64,000 nucleotides of DNA from Bacteroidota bacterium. Its GTDB lineage: Bacteria > Bacteroidota > Bacteroidia > Chitinophagales > Saprospiraceae. Positions within the stretch are counted from its first letter, which is position 1. Every line of letters starts with the position of its first letter. The notes under the pieces were generated by a model. That model worked only from the letters and a program-made list of their open reading frames with translations. It made no database searches and had not been told where the DNA came from. This document shows, piece by piece, positions 8,749 to 16,367 of this stretch. The stretch covers positions 124,001 through 188,000 of the forward strand of contig JASBVF010000058.1 of NCBI GenBank assembly GCA_030147525.1, written 5' to 3'. A program made the translations under genes and the position numbers.

Positions 8749-9768
8749 TTAATCCTTCACCTTTTTTGCCGCCTCCTCAAAGAAGCTATCATACGGCCAG
8801 AATACCTTCTCGAACACCCGGTGCTGTACCAGCATCCAGTCGCCGTTATTGATAGCGGCAAAATAGCGCTCGACAAAATCTGTTCGGCGCTCGCCTGTCT
8901 GCGTATCGTTTCGGTAAGTCGGATAAAACGCAGCCATGCGTTCCTCGCCTTCCGTATTCGTCACGGAAATGATGGCAAACGGGATGGTCTGCGTAACGGA
9001 ATCTTTTTTAGCATAATTATTTTCAAACGCTTCAGCAACCAGGCTTTTAAAACCTACGAGGAAAGCCTCGACGCTGGCTTCATCCACCTTGCGGTTGATG
9101 GGCAGCACGTTGTCGTAAAAAGGCGTCACTTCAAACCCGCTTCCTTTCCGGCTGAGGCGAAACGATTTATTCCGCTGCTTAGGATACTCGATACTCACGG
9201 CCTGAATTTCTTCCGGTTGAAGAGCAAATACGCTGCGATCACGCCAGGCATCGCCCACGAGATCGAAACGGGTGCGGATCTGGCCTTCCATCTGCGGGAT
9301 TTCCATGACCATCGGCTGCTCCGAATTTTCAAGGATCATAATAGTGCCACGGGCGTCGGGTGTCACACCACCGACGTAGTAGGCTTTTATTTTCTCTCCT
9401 TTTTTATTGTAAATCTCCACCTTGATGCCTCTTGCTGCCAGTTCCTTGACAACATTATCGGTGGCAGCTTTTGGTGGAACAAACTTCAGCTCCACACTCG
9501 TGATGACCTCCATGAGGTTGTCCACCGCTCCGGGGCTTGCCTTGGAGGTTCCGTTGACGATCCAGTGTTTGCCCTGGCGCTCGAGGGTGGTCGTTTCGCC
9601 GGTGCGTTTGGCAATAAAAATCTTTTGAATTTCTTCCGGGTTCTCGACCCTGAATTTACGGTCCCAGCCGAGGGTTGTCGTTTCACCCTTGTTTTGGGTA
9701 AGCACGTACCAGGCAGTTGCGCTGCCCAACACGATAAAAATCAGCAGTAGCCAATAGTTTTTTTTCAT
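8749..9768 (-). CDS. DUF4340 domain-containing protein
   Basis: A 339-residue protein with one N-terminal membrane anchor (residues 4-22) and the DUF4340 pattern: short repeated modules in which a residue pair (LERQGKHWIVNG, LSRKGSGFEVTPF) precedes a statement of vote-like segments (ASPGAVDNLMEVITSVELK, VDEASVEAFLVGFKSLVAEAF). The consensus blocks YVGGVTPDARGTIMIL and FDLVGDAWRDRSVFAL are visible. Members often sit behind gliding/ABC-type gene sets (GldG-like), but no such neighbours are present here. It is probably a periplasm-facing anchored protein of unknown role. Confidence 0.8.
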   Translation of the reverse strand: MKKNYWLLLIFIVLGSATAWYVLTQNKGETTTLGWDRKFRVENPEEIQKIFIAKRTGETTTLERQGKHWIVNGTSKASPGAVDNLMEVITSVELKFVPPKAATDNVVKELAARGIKVEIYNKKGEKIKAYYVGGVTPDARGTIMILENSEQPMVMEIPQMEGQIRTRFDLVGDAWRDRSVFALQPEEIQAVSIEYPKQRNKSFRLSRKGSGFEVTPFYDNVLPINRKVDEASVEAFLVGFKSLVAEAFENNYAKKDSVTQTIPFAIISVTNTEGEERMAAFYPTYRNDTQTGERRTDFVERYFAAINNGDWMLVQHRVFEKVFWPYDSFFEEAAKKVKD

Positions 9769-9781
9769 TAGCTCGATATTG

Positions 9782-9881
9782 GTTGTTTGCGTGTTTGCGT
9801 GTTTGGGTGTTTACGTGTTTGTGACCGTTAAAAAATCGACTTTCACAAACACATCAACTCCCAAACACACAAACACAATCA
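9782..9881. repeat. Word-iterated inverted repeat (GTGTTTGG word)
   Basis: The left arm at 9782-9823 reads as consecutive words GTGTTTGC, GTGTTTGG, GTGTTTAC, GTGTTTGTGA. The right arm at 9844-9881, read on the other strand, gives GTGTTTGT, GTGTTTGG, GAGTTGAT, GTGTTTGTGA. Outer and inner words match while the third word differs completely. It occupies the gap between the DUF4340 start and the stop of the glucan phosphorylase gene. Confidence 0.78.
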
Positions 9882-9882
9882 A

Positions 9883-11556
9883 TTACTTGTACAACAATTC
9901 ATAATATTCATCCAGCATCCGTTTCACGGAAAACTGATCACGGGTGCTCAGGATGCTTTGCCGCATCATATCCTCCCACTTTTCACGATTGTCGTAATAA
10001 GTCGGAATGACTTCCTGCGTGAGTACTTTGTAAAGTTCTTTCAAGTCGTGCATATCCTGAATGGCCTGGTCTTCATGTTCGAATCCATCGCCGAATTGCC
10101 AGCCGTTCACCCCGTGGTTGCAGGCTTCGGGCCACCATCCGTCGAGGATACTGAAATTCAGCACTCCGTTCATGGAAGCCTTCATGCCGCTGGTTCCGCT
10201 GGCCTCTTTCGGCCGGACGGGATTGTTTAACCAGATATCGGAACCACGGGTAAGGGCTGCTCCGATGGTCATGTCGTAATCGTCCAGAAAAACGACGGAA
10301 TTCGGGTATTTCCTGCCCATTTCCACCAGGTTGGCAATGATCTCCTTGCCACCGTCGTCCAATGGGTGCGCCTTGCCGGAGAACACAATTTGAACGGTTT
10401 GGTTTTTCAGCAATGGTTCGATCACCTCAGGCGCCCGGAAGATCAGGTCGCTGCGTTTGTAAGCCACAGCCCGGCGGGAGAAACCGATGAGCAATTTGTT
10501 TGGATTCAGCTTCGTGCCGGTGCGCTCTTCGATCAATTTGATGAGCGCTTTTTTATTTTCCTGATGCGGCTTCCAGAGGTTACCGCCTTTCCGGTCGGCA
10601 GCTTTCAGCATGGCTTCATCCACCCAGGTCGGTACGTGAATACCGTTGGTGATGGCAACAATTTCGGAGCGGCCGTCCACGTGTTCCCACATTTTATTGG
10701 CAGTTTCGCCGTGCAGTTGGGCAACGGCGTTGCTTTTGCGGGACATGCGCAGCGCTGCCACGGTCATGTTGAAGGGTTCGCCGCCGAGTTTCCTCAGTTG
10801 TTTTTCAGTCAGGCCGAGGTTGGCGCCCATGTACATGATACGGTCGATGGGATGGCTTTCGTTGCCCTGTATGACCGGAGTGTGGGTGGTGAAAACGATT
10901 TTCTCACGCACCTTTTTGAATGCTTTTTTGAAAGAAACCTTACCGTCGTCTTTCTTCTTCTTCTTCTTCTTCTTTTTGCTTTTCTTCTCCGGCTTGTCTT
11001 CCATTTCTTCCCGCAGCAACTCGAAGCCTGCAAACAAGGCATGGCCTTCGTTGAAATGATAAACATCCACCTCAATTCCCAGCGCCCGAAGCGCTTTCAC
11101 ACCGCCGATACCCAGCACCATTTCCTGCGCAATGCGTTCTTCGCCAAACCAGCCGTAGAGCTGTCCGGTAATCCACGCATCAGCGTTTTCAGGCAGATCG
11201 GTGTCGAGGAGGTAAAGCGGCGCATTCCCGAAGGTATCGGCCAACCACACTTTGCATGCGACATTGCGGCCACGGATTTCAACATCCACTTTCACGCCGG
11301 TGTCTTTCAGAAAATCATAGTTGCGGTTGCGGTAAGCATCGAACGGCTGCCCGTTTTCATCGATCATCTGATCGCCGTAGCCTTGCTTCCATTTGATACC
11401 GATACCAACGATGGGAAAATCGTGGTCTTTGGCGCCTTTCATGTAATCGCCCGCCAGGATGCCGAGGCCACCAGCGTAGATTTTGAAAGAAGACTCGAGC
11501 CCATACTCCATACAGAAGTAGGCGGTGCGGGGGAGGTGAGTTGTTTTTTTAGACAT
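9883..11556 (-). CDS. glgP: Alpha-glucan phosphorylase (GT35)
   Basis: A 557-residue glycogen/maltodextrin phosphorylase of the short bacterial type. It releases glucose-1-phosphate from alpha-1,4-glucan using PLP. The start is the ATG at 11554-11556 (MSKKTTHLPRTAYFCMEYG); further upstream the frame only translates the iterated repeat as Ser/Leu/His. Motifs: IYAGGLGILAGDY, VYHFNEGHALFAG, the PLP-lysine region EASGTSGMKASMNG and the following LDGWWPEA. An oddity is an insert near residues 190-210 with nine consecutive lysines, encoded by a pure AAG/AAA tract (10950-10985 region) inside an otherwise conserved region. It is flanked on both sides by word-iterated inverted repeats. Likely role: storage-glucan breakdown in the cytoplasm. 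Confidence 0.9.
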   Translation of the reverse strand: MSKKTTHLPRTAYFCMEYGLESSFKIYAGGLGILAGDYMKGAKDHDFPIVGIGIKWKQGYGDQMIDENGQPFDAYRNRNYDFLKDTGVKVDVEIRGRNVACKVWLADTFGNAPLYLLDTDLPENADAWITGQLYGWFGEERIAQEMVLGIGGVKALRALGIEVDVYHFNEGHALFAGFELLREEMEDKPEKKSKKKKKKKKKDDGKVSFKKAFKKVREKIVFTTHTPVIQGNESHPIDRIMYMGANLGLTEKQLRKLGGEPFNMTVAALRMSRKSNAVAQLHGETANKMWEHVDGRSEIVAITNGIHVPTWVDEAMLKAADRKGGNLWKPHQENKKALIKLIEERTGTKLNPNKLLIGFSRRAVAYKRSDLIFRAPEVIEPLLKNQTVQIVFSGKAHPLDDGGKEIIANLVEMGRKYPNSVVFLDDYDMTIGAALTRGSDIWLNNPVRPKEASGTSGMKASMNGVLNFSILDGWWPEACNHGVNGWQFGDGFEHEDQAIQDMHDLKELYKVLTQEVIPTYYDNREKWEDMMRQSILSTRDQFSVKRMLDEYYELLYK

Positions 11557-11565
11557 AAGGAATGA

Positions 11566-11722
11566 ATGAGAACAATGAGAGAGTGAGAGTGTGAGAGTGT
11601 GAGAGAGTGAGAGTGTGAGAGAGTGACAACGTGAGAAAACCAAGTTTTTCATTTGCTCGTTGTCTCATTCATTCATTCTCTCATTCATTCATTCTCTCAT
11701 TGTCTCATCCTCTCATTGTTCT
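11566..11722. repeat. Word-iterated inverted repeat (GTGTGAGA / AATGAGA words)
   Basis: The left arm (11566-11640) starts with AGAACAATGAGAG and then iterates GAGTGAGA and GTGTGAGA words. The right arm (11652-11722), read on the other strand, begins with the same AGAACAATGAGAG but continues with AATGAGA and GAATGAAT words. Both arms end near the loop in GACAACG. Ends are conserved and the interior uses a different word family. It fills the gap between the phosphorylase start and the next upstream stop. Confidence 0.78.
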
Positions 11723-11724
11723 GA

Positions 11725-12351
11725 TTAATGTAATACGTAGCGGTCTTTCACGGCCAATGCCGCCATTTGTTCGTTGCTCTTTTCAAATTTACCATCGGCT
11801 GTCTGCGACAACACGGTAAAGTTTTCTTCTGTCACGTTCCCGTTTTCATCCGTTGAACGGCTGTGAAGGACGAGTTCGAGCGTACGGTCGTCGTCGAGAT
11901 CGGTCAGCCAGGCATCCTGCTGGTGACAAACGCCCTCGTCGCAGGCGATGCTGGCGAGGTCCTGGATTTTCTCCAGTTTATTGGAGGCCGGGTTCCACTT
12001 TGCCAAAGCCAGGTCACCGGAAACGTATTTGCCGGGCACCCTGAGAATGTAAAAGTCATTGTTCTCAGTATGATAGCAGGCATACACCTTTCCTGTTTCG
12101 CCGGGTTGCAAACCTTCGCCCAGATATTGCAAAGCATCACCTTCGATAGCTTTGCCGGTGTAGGGATACATCTCAGCGTCCGGCATCTCATCCTGGGTGC
12201 CGAAGAGGTGCATTTTCACGACGATCTGTTCTTCGAAAAGGTCTTTGATGGGGTTCATGGCAACTGTTTCATCAGCAGCCTGCTGGTTAGCGGTGTTTTG
12301 CTGGCAGGCAAATGCAAAAACGAATGGGAGCAGGTAAAAAAGTTTTTTCAT
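11725..12351 (-). CDS. Lipoprotein, function unknown
   Basis: A 208-residue protein with a lipoprotein signal: MKKLFYLLPFVFAFACQQN, lipobox Cys at residue 16. The mature part contains paired cysteines (IACDEGVCHQQDAW) that could form a disulfide and a DLDDDRTLELVLHSRS stretch resembling the calcium/aspartate turns of FG-GAP-like repeats. It is probably attached to the outer membrane or periplasmic face. No family is recognised. It lies upstream of glgP on the same strand, separated by an iterated inverted repeat, and is divergent from the plus-strand gene at 12526. Confidence 0.72.
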   Translation of the reverse strand: MKKLFYLLPFVFAFACQQNTANQQAADETVAMNPIKDLFEEQIVVKMHLFGTQDEMPDAEMYPYTGKAIEGDALQYLGEGLQPGETGKVYACYHTENNDFYILRVPGKYVSGDLALAKWNPASNKLEKIQDLASIACDEGVCHQQDAWLTDLDDDRTLELVLHSRSTDENGNVTEENFTVLSQTADGKFEKSNEQMAALAVKDRYVLH

Positions 12352-12476
12352 GACAAAGATTAAATAGTTGGTGAAATAGTCAGTTTAGCGGTCACAAGGT
12401 AATTCTCAGGCGGCAAAATTAGCCTTTTTGAGAAGTTTGGGAAATGAAGCGGCCAGGTATTACGATTAGAAATGTC

Positions 12477-12507
12477 TTTCCGAAACCTGTTTCTCGTGCT
12501 ACTTTTG
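12477..12507 (+). promoter_or_regulatory. Bacteroidota-type promoter for the gene at 12526
   Basis: TACTTTTG at 12500-12507 is an exact match to the -7 consensus TAnnTTTG. TTTC at 12477-12480, 19 bases upstream, approximates the -33 TTTG element. The ATG follows 18 bases after the -7 box. Confidence 0.5.
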
Positions 12508-12525
12508 CCAAAAACTCAATACATC

Positions 12526-12825
12526 ATGTTCAAAATCCTGGCTTTTGTCATCATTGGTTTATTTGCTGCTATGTTGTTTCTCAACGTTTATTTTCGGGTA
12601 AAAGTGATGAAAACATACAAACGGCTCATTCAAAACAGGGTGGAATTTGGCGCTGCCCACCTTTTTAACCGGCAAAAAATGGAGTCGGAAATTTTACCCA
12701 AATACCCGCACATGAAGCAAGACATTCTCGACTTTTCGAATCACATGCAGTATTCCATCAAAATGGCTTCCGTGTTGATTGCGTTAATCACGGCGTTCGG
12801 GGCGGTTTTGATGTATTTTCGATAG
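12526..12825 (+). CDS. Small membrane protein with two transmembrane helices
   Basis: A 99-residue protein with an N-terminal helix (MFKILAFVIIGLFAAMLFLNVYF) and a C-terminal helix (residues 79-97, ending VLMYFR). Between them is a hydrophilic segment containing RVEFGAAHLFNRQKMESEILPKYP. I chose the ATG at 12526 because it begins the first helix and lies just behind a good promoter; an upstream ATG at 12472 would place the promoter inside the gene. Function unknown. It is followed by an iterated inverted repeat and a lipoprotein gene. Confidence 0.65.
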   Translation: MFKILAFVIIGLFAAMLFLNVYFRVKVMKTYKRLIQNRVEFGAAHLFNRQKMESEILPKYPHMKQDILDFSNHMQYSIKMASVLIALITAFGAVLMYFR

Positions 12826-12933
12826 ACGATGAATGGCTTACGGTGGACGGCTTACGACGGGAAAGAATCTTCCACTGCCCACCGTTAACCGTTGGCCGTC
12901 CACCGTAAGCCGTTCATCGTCCACCGTAAGCCG
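12826..12933. repeat. Word-iterated inverted repeat (CTTACGG / TGGACGG words)
   Basis: The left arm at 12826-12862 contains ATGGCTTACGG, TGGACGG and CTTACGACGG. The right arm at 12880-12933, on the other strand, contains CGGCTTACGG, TGGACG, ATGAACGG, CTTACGG, TGGACGG, CCAACGG, TTAACGG. All words end in ACGG. The right arm ends 13 bases before the start of the next gene. Confidence 0.75.
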
Positions 12934-12946
12934 AAAAAAATTTCCA

Positions 12947-13627
12947 ATGAAACCCATCCTGAAACTAACCTCCATCCTCCTCCTAATCTTCTGCTTCTCG
13001 AGCTGCTTCGAAATACGGGAGGAAGTAAACATGAAAGCCGACGGCAGCGGCGAGGTGATCTGGGTCGCTAATTTCAGCCAAAGCAAAGACAACGTGCGGC
13101 GTTACCTGACGATGGACATGGTAGAAGGCTACAAAGTGCCGAAACCGCAGGAAATCGAAGCGTTTCTCAACCACGTGAAAGTAACGCTGGGCAACGTGGA
13201 AGGCATCTCCGGCGTGTTTACGAAGGCCGATTGGTCGAGCTACATTTTTACGGTCAGTGCCCGGTTTTCAAATGTAAAATCGCTCAACAAAGCCATCATT
13301 ACGATGAGCAGGCACCTGGATTACGTGACCCTGGAGCCCGTCGAAAAAGCGAATTTTAGTTTTGAAAATGAGCGCTTCAGCCGCCTGTTCGATTATCCCG
13401 GCAAGCCGAAGGAATTCCAGGAGCTGCCCTCCATGCAGCGCTACATGCTCGAAAAGGCCCGCATGATCAGCATTTACCGTTTTGAAAAAAACATTGCCGA
13501 GTTTTCCAATAAAAAAGCGCAACTTTCACCCAGCGGCAAGGCTATCATGTTACAAGTTCCGCTCGCTGACCTGACCAAAGGCACCGGCACCCTTGAAAAC
13601 TCCATCAAATTCAAAGGTGAAAAATGA
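12947..13627 (+). CDS. Lipoprotein, function unknown
   Basis: A 226-residue protein starting at the ATG at 12947. A lipoprotein signal follows (LLLIFCFSSC, Cys at about residue 20), after which the mature N-terminus reads FEIREEVNMKADGSGEVIWVANFSQS. This opening, with a strand ending in KADGSGE, is common in Bacteroidota lipoproteins that adopt a beta-sandwich. The upstream part of the open frame (from 12833) only translates the inverted repeat. It precedes a DUF4836-like lipoprotein; both may belong to one envelope-related unit, but each has its own upstream region. No enzymatic motif seen. Confidence 0.72.
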   Translation: MKPILKLTSILLLIFCFSSCFEIREEVNMKADGSGEVIWVANFSQSKDNVRRYLTMDMVEGYKVPKPQEIEAFLNHVKVTLGNVEGISGVFTKADWSSYIFTVSARFSNVKSLNKAIITMSRHLDYVTLEPVEKANFSFENERFSRLFDYPGKPKEFQELPSMQRYMLEKARMISIYRFEKNIAEFSNKKAQLSPSGKAIMLQVPLADLTKGTGTLENSIKFKGEK

Positions 13628-13655
13628 AAGAGCTTTTCGCAGCATTTTTGTTTCC

Positions 13656-13694
13656 TACCTTTGATACCGCCAGGATTTTGCAGCCAGGGCTGCA
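13656..13694 (+). promoter_or_regulatory. Promoter -7 box and 16-bp palindrome ahead of the DUF4836-like gene
   Basis: TACCTTTG at 13656-13663 matches TAnnTTTG. Downstream, TGCAGCCAGGGCTGCA at 13679-13694 is a perfect 7-bp inverted repeat with a 2-base centre, placed between the promoter and the ATG at 13722 where an operator or 5' UTR hairpin could act. The regulator is unknown. Confidence 0.4.
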
Positions 13695-13721
13695 CTACTT
13701 TTTTTACTTAAACCAAGATCA

Positions 13722-15671
13722 ATGAAAATTATCATCCAAAATTCCGCTGCCAAAATAGCTGCCGTTTTCAACCGGCGAAACATGCTGGCGGCCATCGGAC
13801 TGCTCATAGTTTCAGGTATTTTCAGCCAAACCTGCCTGCGTTATGTGCCGTCGAATGCGCCGGTCGTCGTATCCATGAATTTGAAAAACCTGGATAAAAA
13901 AGTGAACCTCAACCAGCTGAGACAGTACAATTTCTACCAGGAAATGATCAGGGAACTGACAAAGTCCGAAACGATGGACGAATTTGAAAGCGCCTACTAC
14001 GAGGAGTTTATGAATGCCCCGGAAAACCTGGGCTACAACATGCTCGAACCGTTTTATTTTTTTGTAAAAAAGGAGGGCGACCACACGCACTTTACCCTCG
14101 TCACCAGACTCGCCGACCGCTCAAAATATGAATCGGGGTTAAAACAACTTACCCGGGAAAAATACCTGCAAAACCTTCAGCAACTGGAAGGCTACCAGCT
14201 TTACCAGCACGGCGGCGAAACTTACGCCTGGAACGATGAGGTCGTGGTGAATGTGTGGACTGAAACGACCTACGATCCCTACTCCAACCTGGATTTCGAC
14301 GAGGAAATTTACAACGAAGAGGGTGTGGAAGAACCCTGGGATGTCGAAGAAGAACCCACGCCCACGACAGAACCGGAAGAAGAAGTTTCGGAAGAAACGC
14401 CCGTTTTCGAAGAATACGACACGGCAGAATGGACGGAATGGACAGACCCGGAGACGAAAGCTGCCGCAGCAGCATGGGCCGGCAAAGTGCTCCGGCGGGA
14501 GTTCCTCCAACCACTTTCAGCCAACGAAAGATTCAGAAAAGGCATCGAAAAACCAGCCGACCTTCATCTTTGGGTGGACTACGAGTACATCATGACGTTT
14601 TTGCAGGAGGATGGCTCGGCAGCTAATCTGGGCCTGGGCGGCGAAATGGAACAGGCGATGACGTTCCTGAAAAGCTTTACGGAAATTTTTTACGCTGACA
14701 CCTACCTGTCGATGGGTTTGAATTTTGAAAATGGCAAAATGGCCATCGATTACGACCTGTTTTTTAATGATGAAATGCGCAGCCTGTACCGAGGCATGTA
14801 CGACGTGAAATTCAACAGAAAATTCCTGCGCTACGTGAAAGGCGGCGACCAGCTCTTCGGCTATCTTTACCTGAATTACAACATTGAAAAAACCATCGAG
14901 GAGGGCAAAAGTCTGATGTACAAACTGTTCGAAGCCACGCCTGAGTATGGTGAAATGGCAGCGGATGCGATGCAAATCCTGGGGATTTTCATCGACGAGG
15001 AAGCCATCGGCAACCTGCTGAAAGGCGATATGCTTCTGGCTGTTTCCGGGCTGCAAACGGTGCCTGTTTCCATATCCACTTACGACTTTGACGAGGATTT
15101 TAACATTACGCCAAAAGACACGACCGTCCTGCAAACCCAGCCTATTTTCACCGGCATGCTTTCCTACGGAAATGAGAAGGACATCATGAAGTTTATTAAC
15201 CTGGGCTTGCATTCCAAGGTACTGACGAAGGAAGGGAATTACTTTAAATTAAGCATTCCCGACGAAGGACTCAACATTTATCTGGCGATGAAAAAAGGAG
15301 TCCTCATTTTCACCAACGACCTGAGCCTGATCGTCAACCGCCTCGGCAAAGGCTACGCCCGAAAGGAGCGCCTGTCGAAAAAACACCGAAAACTGCTGTG
15401 CGAAAGCTCGACCGGTTTTTATTGGGACATCCCGAACACGATCAAAGCTGTCGATAGTGATGATCCTCCCGGAGCCTCTCCCATCCCCTACCTCGACATG
15501 ATCAACAAAGAATTCGAAAGCGTGGAAATGTCCACGTTGAAAAAAGTGGACGATCGTTTGCATAGCAGAATCGATTTCAACTTCAGGAATAAAAATGTCA
15601 ATTCGCTCCAGCAGTTTTTCAACTTTTTGAACGACGTGTACCTGGAGGTAATTGGCGGGGCGAAAATTTAA
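13722..15671 (+). CDS. DUF4836-like lipoprotein
   Basis: A 649-residue protein. Its N-terminus has an export signal with Cys near residue 38 (SGIFSQTCLRYVPSNAPVVVSMNLKNL). The opening ...YVPSNAPVVVSMNLKNLDKKVNL, describing a residue that measures itself against expected values, and the repeated blocks with L..G.Y.L.. and MLSYGNEKDIMKFINLGL resemble DUF4836 proteins of Bacteroidota. An acidic, low-complexity stretch (about residues 185-245, rich in Glu/Thr/Pro) interrupts the fold. The gene is followed after 6 bases by the alkylation-repair gene, so they probably share a transcript. Function unknown; family assignment is moderately sure. Confidence 0.7.
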   Translation: MKIIIQNSAAKIAAVFNRRNMLAAIGLLIVSGIFSQTCLRYVPSNAPVVVSMNLKNLDKKVNLNQLRQYNFYQEMIRELTKSETMDEFESAYYEEFMNAPENLGYNMLEPFYFFVKKEGDHTHFTLVTRLADRSKYESGLKQLTREKYLQNLQQLEGYQLYQHGGETYAWNDEVVVNVWTETTYDPYSNLDFDEEIYNEEGVEEPWDVEEEPTPTTEPEEEVSEETPVFEEYDTAEWTEWTDPETKAAAAAWAGKVLRREFLQPLSANERFRKGIEKPADLHLWVDYEYIMTFLQEDGSAANLGLGGEMEQAMTFLKSFTEIFYADTYLSMGLNFENGKMAIDYDLFFNDEMRSLYRGMYDVKFNRKFLRYVKGGDQLFGYLYLNYNIEKTIEEGKSLMYKLFEATPEYGEMAADAMQILGIFIDEEAIGNLLKGDMLLAVSGLQTVPVSISTYDFDEDFNITPKDTTVLQTQPIFTGMLSYGNEKDIMKFINLGLHSKVLTKEGNYFKLSIPDEGLNIYLAMKKGVLIFTNDLSLIVNRLGKGYARKERLSKKHRKLLCESSTGFYWDIPNTIKAVDSDDPPGASPIPYLDMINKEFESVEMSTLKKVDDRLHSRIDFNFRNKNVNSLQQFFNFLNDVYLEVIGGAKI

Positions 15672-15677
15672 TTATTG

Positions 15678-16367
15678 ATGAAACCACACGACTATCTCGC
15701 CCACGTCAAATCCGTTTTTCAACAAAATGGCGACTCCGAACGGGCGCAAAACCAGATGCGCTACATGCGCAACCAGTTCGAGTATTTCGGTTTAAAAAAC
15801 GGTGAAATGCGGGCGCTGGCCCGGCAGATCATCGCTGAAAAAGGTATTCCGGAAACGGAGGAAATGAAATCACTGGTCCGGCTTTGCTTCCAGTCGGAGT
15901 ACCGGGAGTGTCACTACTTCGCCATTGAAATGGTGGAAAAAGTCCACAAAAAACAGCCGGAGGATTTCATCCACTTCCTCGAAGAACTCATCACCACCAA
16001 AAGCTGGTGGGACACCGTGGACTGGATCGTGAAACTCGTGGCTGCCCATTTCAAAAAATACCCGCATCTCACACTGCCCGTCACCGAGCGCTGGATGGCC
16101 TCCGGCAACATCTGGCTGCAGCGGGTCTGCCTCATTTTCCAACTCGGCGCCAAAGACAAAACGGATTTTGAACTGATGAAAAAATACATCCTGCAAATGG
16201 CCGGCTCGAAGGAGTTTTTCATTCAGAAAGGCGCCGGCTGGGCGCTCCGGCAGTACTCAAAAACCAACCCGCAGGGCGTGGTGAATTTTATCGAGAACCA
16301 TCCGCAACTGGCCTCGCTCACCAAACGGGAGGCTTTGAAATGGCTGAAAAATCAGGGTAAAATTTGA
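15678..16367 (+). CDS. DNA alkylation repair protein (AlkD-like HEAT repeats)
   Basis: A 229-residue protein of the AlkC/AlkD family, which removes alkylated purines by clamping DNA between HEAT-like helical repeats. The start is the ATG at 15678; an in-frame TTG one codon earlier is less likely. Family landmarks: YFGLKNGEMRALARQI, ITTKSWWDTVDWIVKLVA (Trp-rich concave surface with the Asp used for catalysis) and FIQKGAGWALRQYSKTNPQGVVNFIENH. The stop overlaps the TTG start of the downstream CDF gene, so the two are translationally coupled. Cytoplasmic. Confidence 0.88.
   Translation: MKPHDYLAHVKSVFQQNGDSERAQNQMRYMRNQFEYFGLKNGEMRALARQIIAEKGIPETEEMKSLVRLCFQSEYRECHYFAIEMVEKVHKKQPEDFIHFLEELITTKSWWDTVDWIVKLVAAHFKKYPHLTLPVTERWMASGNIWLQRVCLIFQLGAKDKTDFELMKKYILQMAGSKEFFIQKGAGWALRQYSKTNPQGVVNFIENHPQLASLTKREALKWLKNQGKI

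Noticed and set aside
11557-11652. N-terminal extension of glucan phosphorylase rich in Ser/Leu/His
   Set aside because: It is a translation of the iterated inverted repeat and not part of the enzyme.
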